64,000 bases of DNA from Actinomycetota bacterium (GTDB lineage: Bacteria > Actinomycetota > Thermoleophilia > Solirubrobacterales > 70-9). Below, one piece after another: positions 57,382 to 64,000 of the stretch. The stretch's first letter is position 1. Each line of letters begins with the position of its first letter. A program made the translations under genes and the position numbers. The DNA lies in NCBI GenBank assembly GCA_005885405.1, contig VAYN01000005.1, positions 119,715 through 183,714 on the forward strand, in the 5' to 3' direction. The notes beneath the pieces were generated by a model, which was not told where the DNA came from, ran no database searches, and was given only the letters and a program-made list of their open reading frames with translations.

Positions 57382-59050
57382 GACCGAGCTGGAGCGCCGG
57401 CCCACCGCCGCGGAGGAGAGCGTCGACGACCCACAGCCGCTGGCGGCGCTGCTGGCCGCCGACGTCGTCGCCGTCCACCTCGACCCCAAGGAGGGAGAGC
57501 CGGGCCTCGAGGTCTCGATCCTCGACGAGGCGGCGCCGGACGAGGTCCGCGCCCAGTGCGTCGACCTCCGTACCTTCCTCCGCGAGCGCCTCGGTGCGCT
57601 CGCGCGCGAGGAGCGTGAGGCGATCGTCGAGCTGCTCGACGAGGTCGCGGCGGCCGAGCCCGGCAGCGGCGACCCGGTCGGCCTCGCCACCAGCCGGGCA
57701 CTGACCCGCGAAGCGCTGCGCGAACCACTGCCCTCGGCGACCGTCGACCGCGACGAGCCGCAGGGGCTCCACTTCGACTCCGTCCTCGCCCTCTCAGAGA
57801 GCTCCTTCTACGTCCGCGGCTGGGCCCGGGACGGGCAGGCCGCACTGGTGAGGTTGACCGCGATAAGCCCTGAGGGGTCGCGGATCGAGCTGCTGCCGGG
57901 GATTCACCGCGAGCCGCGGCCCGACGTCGACGACTTCTACCAGGACCCCGTCCGCAAAGGGGACGAAGGAACCGGCTTCCTCGGCTACTGCGAGAGCCGG
58001 GCGCCGAGCATGCTCAGCAGTGGCTGGGTGCTCGAGATGGAAAACGCCCTCGGGGTAGCCCGCGAGGTGTCCGGGCCGGAGGTCAGCCGCGACCTCTCGG
58101 CCGCGCGCACGGTGGTCCTCTCCGACCTGCACAAGGAGCGGCGCTGGGATACAGCGCTGATGGACCACGTCGTCCCGGCGATCGAGACGATCCAGCGCCG
58201 CCTCGAGGCCGAAGCGGAGATCGAAGCTGTCTGGCAGTTCGGCGAGCCGCCGCAGGAAGCGGAGACCTCGATCATCGTCCCCCTCTACGGGCGCATCGAC
58301 TTCCTCGAGCACCAGCTCGCCCAGTTCGTCCACGACCCGGAGCTGCGCGAGGCGGACCTGATCTACGTCCTCGACTCGCCCGAGCTGGCGGAATCCCTGG
58401 AGCAGGCGGCGGGACAGCTCTTCGAGCTCTACGGCCTGCCCTTCCGGGTGGCTGTGCTGGCGCGCAACGGCGGCTACTCCGTCGCCAACAACCGCGGCGC
58501 CTCGCTTGCCCGCGGCCGACTGCTGCTGCTCCTCAACTCCGACGTCCTCCCCGACGAGCCGGGCTGGCTCTCGCGGCTGGCGGCTTTCTACGACGAGCAC
58601 AAGGAGGCGGGCGCGGTCGGCCCGAAGCTGCTGTTCGAGGACGACACCCTCCAGCACGCCGGGCTCAAGTTCCAACGCCCACCCGGCAACGGCGCCTGGG
58701 AAAACGAGCACTACTTCAAGGGCCTGCACCGCGACCTCCCTGCGGCCAACGTCGCCCGCCGGGTACCGGCGGTGAGCGGCGCCTGTTTAATGATCGCCCG
58801 CGAGCTCTTCGAGGAGCTCGGCGGCCTGCGGGGGACCTATGTGCAAGGCGACTACGAGGACACCGACCTCTGCCTACGCCTGCGCGAGGGCGGGCACGAG
58901 ACCTGGTACTGCCCCGAGGTCGAGCTCTACCACCTCGAGGGGCAGTCCTACGCGCTCGGGACCCGCCAGGCGATGTCCCGCTTCAACACCTGGCTCCACA
59001 CCCGCCTCTGGGACGCCGAGATCGAGAGCTTGATGAGCGAGCTTCGATGA
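57374..59050 (+). CDS. Family-2 glycosyltransferase with N-terminal accessory domain
   Basis: The 558-residue protein has a charged N-terminal region, a beta-sandwich-like accessory domain (about 125-245; FYVRGWARDGQAALVRLTAI and REPRPDVDDFYQD) shared with two other proteins of the cluster, and a GT2 domain (about 290-540). The GT2 part has SIIVPLYGR, NGGYSVANNRG, LLLLNSDVLPDEPG with the metal DxD-type motif (NSD), SGACLMIAR and GDYEDTDLCLRLREGG with the catalytic ED. It should be an inverting sugar transferase in the cytosol. The ATG overlaps the GT4 gene by 8 bp and its end overlaps the sulfotransferase gene. Confidence 0.9.
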   Translation: MPETELERRPTAAEESVDDPQPLAALLAADVVAVHLDPKEGEPGLEVSILDEAAPDEVRAQCVDLRTFLRERLGALAREEREAIVELLDEVAAAEPGSGDPVGLATSRALTREALREPLPSATVDRDEPQGLHFDSVLALSESSFYVRGWARDGQAALVRLTAISPEGSRIELLPGIHREPRPDVDDFYQDPVRKGDEGTGFLGYCESRAPSMLSSGWVLEMENALGVAREVSGPEVSRDLSAARTVVLSDLHKERRWDTALMDHVVPAIETIQRRLEAEAEIEAVWQFGEPPQEAETSIIVPLYGRIDFLEHQLAQFVHDPELREADLIYVLDSPELAESLEQAAGQLFELYGLPFRVAVLARNGGYSVANNRGASLARGRLLLLLNSDVLPDEPGWLSRLAAFYDEHKEAGAVGPKLLFEDDTLQHAGLKFQRPPGNGAWENEHYFKGLHRDLPAANVARRVPAVSGACLMIARELFEELGGLRGTYVQGDYEDTDLCLRLREGGHETWYCPEVELYHLEGQSYALGTRQAMSRFNTWLHTRLWDAEIESLMSELR

Positions 59051-60366
59051 CTTCGGCCAACGTCGAAATCGAACAGGTCCTTCCCGCCGGATCAGTCCCT
59101 GGCTGTCTTGGTTTTCACCTCGACGTCCCGAGCCCGGGTGATTCCTCAGCGAGCCACGCGCTCGTGCTCAGCGGTTGGGCGTTGGGCGGCGATGACCCGA
59201 TCGAGCAGATTGAGATCGTCTTCGAGGGCGAGGTGCTGGCCGCGGCCGGTTTGACCAAGGACCGAGAGGACGTCCTGAACCAGTTTCCCGAGGCTTCCGA
59301 CCTTCGGGTCGGTTGGGTCACCGAAGCGTCCCTCGTCGGGCTTCCCGAAGAGTTCGAGCTCTTCGCCAGGGTGGCCCTGAAGAGTGGAGAGCGCGACCGG
59401 CTGGCGACGATCCGGGGTCGGCGTCGGAGGGTCCTCCCCGCCGACGACTCCGCCCTGCAGCCCCTCATCGTCTCGACCTACGGTCGCACCGGCTCGACCT
59501 GGCTGATGCGCCTGCTCGACCAGCATCCCGCCACGCTCGCGTATCGCCCGTTCGAGTACGAGCCGCGGGCAGTCAGCTACTGGGCGGCCGTACTGGGCGC
59601 TCTCAGCCAGCCGGCGTCCTACCTGCAGCCGCTCGCAACGACCCTCTCCAGCGAGCACTGGTGGCTTGGCGACGCGACCGTGCCGAATGACATTCCCCAG
59701 CCCGACCCCCCCGTCAAGGACGAGCTTTCGCGTACCGGCATCGAGGCGGTGGCGACACTCTGCCGCGAGCGGATCTCGAGCTTCTACGAAGCAGTCGCGC
59801 GGACCCAGAACAAGCCGAAACCACGCTACTTCGCGGAGAAGGTCTCGCCCGACCCCACGGTGTGGCGCCTGACCACGGAGCTGTTTCCCGCCACCCGCGA
59901 GGTGATTCTCGTCCGCGACTTTCGCGACATGGCCTGCTCGATCCTGGCCTACAACGAGAAGACGAAAGTGACCAGCTTCGGTCGTGAGCGGGTCGACACC
60001 GACCTGGAGTTCCTCCAGGAGTTGAGGACCGCCGCCAAGAGTCTGGTGAAAATCCACAAGGGCCGCGGCGACTCCGCCTTCCTGCTCCGATACGAGGACC
60101 TGATCCTCGAACCCGAGCCGACCCTCTTCGAGCTCTTCGAGTTCCTCGACATCTCCTCCTCCGAGGAGACGGTCGCCTCCGTGTTGGAGCGGGCCTCCGA
60201 GGAAACCGTGCCGATGGCGGGGCACCGGACGAGCTCCGACCCCCGCCAGTCCGTCGGGCGCTGGCAGCGGGATCTGAGCCCGGAGATGCAGGAGGCGTGC
60301 GTGGAGGCATTCGACGACGTCCTCGCCGAGCTGGGCTACGAACCCACCGCCCGTATCCTCGCCTGA
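59047..60366 (+). CDS. Sulfotransferase-family protein with N-terminal accessory domain
   Basis: Residues 15-125 are the shared accessory domain (LVLSGWALGGDDPIEQIEIV, DREDVLNQFPEASD, FELFARVALKSGERDRLATI). Residues 135-430 are a sulfotransferase-like domain with the PAPS loop STYGRTGSTWLMRLLD and the 3'-phosphate motif LVRDFRDMACSILAYNEK, then LLRYEDLILEP. It probably sulfates the glycan made by the neighbours (inference). It overlaps the GT2 gene (ATGA), and the next glycosyltransferase begins 8 bp after its stop. A second sulfotransferase at 22860-23744 has the same core motifs. Confidence 0.88.
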   Translation: MTSANVEIEQVLPAGSVPGCLGFHLDVPSPGDSSASHALVLSGWALGGDDPIEQIEIVFEGEVLAAAGLTKDREDVLNQFPEASDLRVGWVTEASLVGLPEEFELFARVALKSGERDRLATIRGRRRRVLPADDSALQPLIVSTYGRTGSTWLMRLLDQHPATLAYRPFEYEPRAVSYWAAVLGALSQPASYLQPLATTLSSEHWWLGDATVPNDIPQPDPPVKDELSRTGIEAVATLCRERISSFYEAVARTQNKPKPRYFAEKVSPDPTVWRLTTELFPATREVILVRDFRDMACSILAYNEKTKVTSFGRERVDTDLEFLQELRTAAKSLVKIHKGRGDSAFLLRYEDLILEPEPTLFELFEFLDISSSEETVASVLERASEETVPMAGHRTSSDPRQSVGRWQRDLSPEMQEACVEAFDDVLAELGYEPTARILA

Positions 60367-60374
60367 GCGTTGCC

Positions 60375-61511
60375 TTGACCGACTCGGTGGTCGTCTGTGG
60401 CTCGGTGGCGCAACGGCCAGGGCGCGGCGGCCACGCCTGGGTCTTCCTCCAGTACCTGCTCGGGTTCCGACAGCTCGGCTACGAGGTCCTCTTCCTCGAC
60501 CGCCTGACGCCTTCGATGAGCCGAAACGAGCCTTGGCCCCCCTGGGAGCCGGTCAAGTGGCTCGAAGGGGTCCTGAAGCCCCACGATCTCAGCCGAGACT
60601 ACTGCCTGCTGCTCGACGACGGCGGGGGCGGCAGCATCGGACTCTCGCGGGCGGAAGCGCTCGAGCGGGTGCGGCGCTCGACGCTGCTGCTCGACGTGAT
60701 GGGCTTCCTTGGCGATGAGGAGATCCTCGCCGCGGCGCCCCGGACCGCGTACCTCGACATCGACCCCGGCTTCCCGCAGATGTGGCAGGAGTTGGGCCTG
60801 CACCGCTCCTTCGGCGACCACGACGCCTACGCAACCGTGGGCCTGCGAGTTGGCAAGAAGGAGAGTCTCGTCCCGACCTGCGGGGTCGAGTGGTTCCCGA
60901 CGCCGCAGCCGGTCTTCCTCGAGCAGTGGCCCGCGACCCCGCCGGGCGAGCGCTACACCAGCATCGGCTCCTGGCGCGGCCCCTTCGAGCCGGTCGAATT
61001 CGCCGGTGAGCGCTTCGGGCTGCGGGCCCATCAACTGCGGCGCTTCGCCGAGTTGCCGGGGGAGGTGGAAGTCCCGCTCGAGCTCGCGCTCGACATTGAC
61101 GAGGCCGACGCCGCCGACGCCGAGCTGCTGCGAGCGGGCGGCTGGCGACTGGTCGCGCCCGCGCAAGTGGCCGCCGGAACCGACGATTACCGCCGCTACG
61201 TGCAGAATTCTCGCGCAGAGATGGGTGTAGCCAAGGACATCTACGTCCGCTCCCGCGGCGGCTGGCTCAGCGACAGGAGCCTCTGCTACCTGGCGAGCGG
61301 CAAGCCGGTCCTCGCCCAGGCGACTGGCTACGAGCTCGAGGTCGAGACCGGCGCCGGCCTGTTCTCCTTCGTCGACCCGGAGGAGGCGGCGAGAGGGATC
61401 GAGGCGATCGAGGCCGATTACGTGCGCCACAGCGCCGCCGCCCGCGAGCTGGCGCGCGAGCGCTTCGGCTCCGACCGGGTGCTTACCGAACTGCTGGAGG
61501 CACTCGCTTGA
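60375..61511 (+). CDS. Glycosyltransferase (GT-B like)
   Basis: The TTG at 60375 starts MTDSVVVCGSVAQRPGRGGH, 8 bp after the sulfotransferase stop. The 378-residue protein has an N-terminal Rossmann-like half (GHAWVFLQYLLGFRQLGYEV), YLDIDPGFPQMW near the middle, and a C-terminal half with ASGKPVLAQATGYELEVETG and DRVLTELLEALA, as in GT-B glycosyltransferases without the full GT4 signature. The conserved KDIYVRSRGGWLSDRS segment matches a group of actinobacterial proteins of this type. Donor and acceptor are unknown. Its end overlaps the methyltransferase start (TTGA). Confidence 0.78.
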   Translation: MTDSVVVCGSVAQRPGRGGHAWVFLQYLLGFRQLGYEVLFLDRLTPSMSRNEPWPPWEPVKWLEGVLKPHDLSRDYCLLLDDGGGGSIGLSRAEALERVRRSTLLLDVMGFLGDEEILAAAPRTAYLDIDPGFPQMWQELGLHRSFGDHDAYATVGLRVGKKESLVPTCGVEWFPTPQPVFLEQWPATPPGERYTSIGSWRGPFEPVEFAGERFGLRAHQLRRFAELPGEVEVPLELALDIDEADAADAELLRAGGWRLVAPAQVAAGTDDYRRYVQNSRAEMGVAKDIYVRSRGGWLSDRSLCYLASGKPVLAQATGYELEVETGAGLFSFVDPEEAARGIEAIEADYVRHSAAARELARERFGSDRVLTELLEALA

Positions 61512-62059
61512 GCCCCGAAGCGGGGGTGCGCAGGCTCAACTGGGGCAGCGGCACGAGCCCGGAGCCCGGCTGGGTGAACTCCGACATCAAGGAGGACCCG
61601 GCTGTTGACGTCTCCGCCGACATTCTCGAGGGGCTGCCGCTCGAGGCGGGCAGCTTCGACTACGTCGTCAGCATCCACACCCTGCCGGAGTTGAAGTACA
61701 CAGATCAGGTGCCGGCGCTGATGGAGCTGCGGCGGGTACTGGCACCCGAAGGCGTCCTCCGCCTGGCGCTGCCGGACCTCGACCGCGCGATCCACGCCTA
61801 CCGCGAAAACGACCGCGACTACTTCCTCATCCCCGACGAGGACGCCCGGGCGACCGGCTCGAAGATGATCGTGCAGCTGCTCTGGTACGGCTACTCGAAG
61901 ACCCTCTTCACCTACGACTTCATCGCCGAGCTACTCGAGCGGGCCGGCTTCCGCGACGTGCGGCGCTGCGAGTACCGGCAGACCGCGAGCCGCTTTCCTG
62001 AGATCGTCAGCCTCGACAACCGCCCCGAGGAGAGCCTCTTTGTCGAGGCCTGCAAATAA
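61508..62059 (+). CDS. SAM-dependent methyltransferase
   Basis: The TTG at 61508 overlaps the previous stop. The 183-residue class I methyltransferase starts RLNWGSGTSPEPGWVNSDI, where the GSG turn is motif I. DADI-like VSADILEGLPLEAGSFDYVV (motif II/III) and HTLPELKYTDQVPALMELRRVLAPEGVLRLALPDLD (partly quoted) contain the usual post-I and motif IV region. It probably methylates a sugar of the glycan, but the acceptor is unknown. It overlaps the next reading frame by 20 bp. Confidence 0.85.
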   Translation: MSPEAGVRRLNWGSGTSPEPGWVNSDIKEDPAVDVSADILEGLPLEAGSFDYVVSIHTLPELKYTDQVPALMELRRVLAPEGVLRLALPDLDRAIHAYRENDRDYFLIPDEDARATGSKMIVQLLWYGYSKTLFTYDFIAELLERAGFRDVRRCEYRQTASRFPEIVSLDNRPEESLFVEACK

Positions 62060-62294
62060 GCGGATCGAGGTCACCGAGGCCGAGGCGCAACCCCTCGACG
62101 GCCATCTGCGCGCCGCCTTCCTAGGGCTGCCAAAAGCGGCTGAAGAAGCCGATCCCCGCGACCTGCTGCTGCGCGGCTGGGTGCTGCCCAAGAAGGGGCC
62201 GGCGCTTGCGGTGGAGCTCCTCTGCGGCGAGAGCGTGATCGGTCGGGCGCTCGTCGACCGGCCGCGCGAGGACATCCCCGAGCACCCCGGCTAA
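62040..62294 (+). pseudogene. Disrupted N-terminal accessory domain of the following glycosyltransferase
   Basis: An 84-codon frame from TTG 62040 encodes the first half of the shared accessory domain (LLLRGWVLPKKGPALAVELL, RALVDRPREDIPEHPG) and ends at TAA 62292-62294. In the +2 frame the sequence directly continues the domain (ISVQAVLDPMHRVALATLSL), aligned with FELFARVALKSGERDRLATI of the sulfotransferase protein, and runs without stop into the glycosyltransferase starting at 62351. A frameshift, probably with a small deletion, therefore splits one ancestral gene. It could also be a sequencing error. Confidence 0.65.
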
Positions 62295-62350
62295 ACGTCA
62301 GGGCCGCTGCGGGGCCGCTGCAGATCTCCGTCCAGGCCGTCCTCGACCCG

Positions 62351-63187
62351 ATGCATCGGGTGGCGCTCGCGACCCTCTCGCTGCTGGCGCCGGAACCCGA
62401 TCCCGAGGAGCTGGTCAGCGTTGTCATCCCCTGCTTCAAGCAGGCGCACTTCCTGCCCGAGGCGATCGAGAGCGTCCTCGCGCAGGAGCACTCGGACGTC
62501 GAGGTGATCGTCGTCGACGATGGCTCCCCCGACAACGTCGAGCCCGTCGCCTCCCGCTACCCGGGCGTCCGCTGTCTGCGGCAGGAGAACGGCGGCCTGG
62601 CGGCAGCCCGGAACGCCGGTTTGGCAGAGGCGAAGGGAGAGTTCCTCCTCTTCCTCGACGCCGACGACCGCCTGCTGCCGGAAGCGATCGGGCTCGGGCT
62701 GGAGCAGCTGCGCGGGGACGCCGCGGCGATGATGGCGGCCGGCACCTGGAAATTGATCGGCGAGGAGGGCGAACCGCTGTCGGCCGACCCGCCCCAGCAG
62801 CCCCGCGAGGCCTACCCCGCCCTGCTCGAGAGCTGCTTCATCTCGACCCCGGCTGCCGTCCTCTACCGCCGCGCCCTGTTCGAGGAGATCGGCGGCTTCG
62901 ATCCGAGCGTGAGCGCCAGCGCCGACTACGACCTCTACCTGCGGACCGCTGCGGCCCACCCGGTCCGCCTCCATCCCCATCCTGTCGCCGAGTACCGCCG
63001 CCACGGCGCCAACATGACGCGCGACCCCGAGCTGATCATGGGGGCGGAGCTGGCGGTGCTGGAACGGCAGGCGGCGCGGGTTGCCGACGACGAGGAGCTG
63101 CGCGAGGCACTCGACCGCGGGCTCGCTCGCTCGCGTTCCTACCACGGGGCCCGGCTCGAGCTGCTGCGGCGGCGGGAAGCAGCATGA
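62351..63187 (+). CDS. Family-2 glycosyltransferase (downstream part of a frameshifted gene)
   Basis: The 278-residue frame from ATG 62351 contains the GT2 catalytic domain: LVSVVIPCFKQAHFLPEAIE, VIVVDDGSPDN, GGLAAARNAGLAEAKGEFLL and FLDADDRLLPEA, where the DDD/DAD metal motif is present. PAAVLYRRALFEEIGGFD and SADYDLYLR follow. It should be an inverting transferase. The upstream accessory domain is out of frame (62040-62294), so expression of this part would need an internal start or programmed or erroneous frameshift. It overlaps the next gene (ATGA). Confidence 0.85.
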   Translation: MHRVALATLSLLAPEPDPEELVSVVIPCFKQAHFLPEAIESVLAQEHSDVEVIVVDDGSPDNVEPVASRYPGVRCLRQENGGLAAARNAGLAEAKGEFLLFLDADDRLLPEAIGLGLEQLRGDAAAMMAAGTWKLIGEEGEPLSADPPQQPREAYPALLESCFISTPAAVLYRRALFEEIGGFDPSVSASADYDLYLRTAAAHPVRLHPHPVAEYRRHGANMTRDPELIMGAELAVLERQAARVADDEELREALDRGLARSRSYHGARLELLRRREAA

Positions 63188-64000
63188 AGACGGCAGCGGC
63201 CCAGCTGGCGGTGCTCGGCGGCGCTCCAGCCTTTGTTGAGCCGCTCCACGTCGGGCGGCCGAATATCGGCGACCGCGAGCAGATCCTGCGAATGGTCGAT
63301 GAGGTGTTGGAGCAGCGCTGGCTCAGCAACGGTGGCAGCAAGCTCCTGGCCTTTGAGTCACGGCTCTCCGAGATCCTCGGCGGCCTGCACTGCGTCGCCA
63401 CCTGCAACGCGACGCTGGGGCTGCAGATCACGATGCGGGCGCTGGGGGTGAGCGGGGAGGTGGTCCTGCCCGCCTTCACCTTTGCCGCTTCCGCCCACGC
63501 CGTCGCCTGGGAGCGGCTGACGCCGGTCTTCGCCGACGTCGAAGCGGCGACGCTCTGCATGGGGTCGGCGCAGGCCGAGGCCCGGATCAGCCCGGAGACC
63601 ACGGCCCTGCTCGGCGTCCACCTCTGGGGTCGACACGCTGATCTCGACAGCCTCGAGCGGCTGGCGCGGGAACGTGAGCTGCCGCTCGTCTTCGACGCAG
63701 CCCACGCCCTCGGCTGCTCGGTCGGGGGACGGCCGCTGGTCGGCTTCGGCGACGCCGCCGTCGTCAGCTTTCACGCGACCAAGGTCGCCAACTCCTTCGA
63801 GGGCGGCGTCGTCGTCACCGCCGACGCTGAGCTGGCCGAGCGGGTGCGGGCGATGCGCAACTTCGGCTTCGACGAAGAGAGCGAAGAGGTAGCGGGCTTG
63901 GGGACGAACGCGAAGCTGAGCGAGGCCGGCGCGGCCATGGGCCTTGCCTCGCTGGAAGCCCTCGATGGGTTCCTCGCCGCCAACCGCGCCAACCTCTCTG
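63184..64000 (+). CDS. DegT/DnrJ/EryC1/StrS aminotransferase (C-terminus beyond window)
   Basis: The ATG at 63184 overlaps the glycosyltransferase stop. The 272 codons seen contain the DegT-family motifs: GRPNIGDREQILRMVDEVLE, WLSNGGSKLLAFE, CNATLGLQITMRALGV, DAAHALGCSVG and SFHATKVANSFEGGVVV with the PLP-binding Lys in HATK. The enzyme aminates a keto-sugar nucleotide with glutamate as donor, giving amino sugars for surface glycans. The gene runs off the window end. It fits the glycan cluster. Confidence 0.92.
   Translation, partial: MKTAAAQLAVLGGAPAFVEPLHVGRPNIGDREQILRMVDEVLEQRWLSNGGSKLLAFESRLSEILGGLHCVATCNATLGLQITMRALGVSGEVVLPAFTFAASAHAVAWERLTPVFADVEAATLCMGSAQAEARISPETTALLGVHLWGRHADLDSLERLARERELPLVFDAAHALGCSVGGRPLVGFGDAAVVSFHATKVANSFEGGVVVTADAELAERVRAMRNFGFDEESEEVAGLGTNAKLSEAGAAMGLASLEALDGFLAANRANLS

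Noticed and set aside
1..64000. tRNA, rRNA, CRISPR array, insertion sequence, prophage or restriction/defence genes
   Set aside because: No cloverleaf-like sequence, direct-repeat array, transposase or integrase motif or known defence domain was seen by eye on either strand.

Overview
The window is GC-rich, gene-dense bacterial DNA with short intergenic gaps, many 4-bp start/stop overlaps and frequent GTG/TTG starts. An F420-type luciferase-like oxidoreductase, an ECF42-type sigma factor with its DGPF partner, UdgX, a bacterial topoisomerase IB, collagen-like and very large secreted proteins, and glycan genes carrying a shared accessory domain point to an actinobacterium of the class Thermoleophilia (Solirubrobacterales-like). 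That placement is inference; no rRNA, tRNA, CRISPR array, insertion sequence or phage gene was seen.

Layout. 1-5.7 kb: DUF72 protein, HAD phosphatase, a zinc-ribbon/PfpI/Rho-N-like operon, a GAF-PAS-GAF-PP2C phosphatase and a ferritin-like protein with a histone-H1-like tail. 5.7-14.7 kb: exported amidase, DGPF/ECF42 pair, ferritin/LLM oxidoreductase/GNAT operon, carbonic anhydrase, S9 peptidase, O-acyltransferase with SGNH domain. 14.7-24.2 kb: a secreted two-repeat protein, UdgX-topoisomerase IB operon, SDR/alcohol dehydrogenase/epimerase operon, STAS protein, second SDR, sulfotransferase and phosphoesterase. 24.2-33.7 kb: a stress block with three ferritin-like/helical proteins, a MEDS-HATPase kinase, a CDGSH/haem-oxygenase-like diiron/glycosyltransferase operon, CsbD-like and coiled-coil proteins, a release-factor-like protein, and ArsR with an AHSA1 partner. 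33.8-36.2 kb: an exported protein with a PHM-like copper-ligand pattern, then a DUF4396 membrane protein behind a CsoR-type palindrome. 37-44.5 kb: exported proteins (collagen-like, lipoprotein, a 1584-residue surface protein) with visibly less GC-biased DNA. 44.8-49.1 kb: branched-chain acyl-CoA catabolism genes with a divergent TetR. 49.1-54.1 kb: a 1676-residue RHS protein. 54.4-64 kb: a surface-glycan cluster that runs off the window.

The strongest unifying signal is regulatory. About ten intergenic regions carry a sigma-B-type promoter (GTTT, 13-15 bp, GGGTA) placed just before stress-type genes: ferritin-like proteins, UdgX, PfpI, CsbD-like, CDGSH, HAD and sulfotransferase. The same window encodes RsbU-like, RsbV-like and RsbW-like partner-switch components at separate loci, so a general stress regulon dispersed over this region is the best reading. 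Several of these promoters sit so close to the start codon that the mRNA should be leaderless or nearly so; in one case this decides the start codon.

Other points: a topoisomerase IB apparently lacking about 26 conserved residues, a glycosyltransferase whose accessory domain is split by a frameshift, a domain of about 285 residues inserted into the RHS shell, and a 58-residue proline-rich gene behind overlapping sigma-B-type elements.
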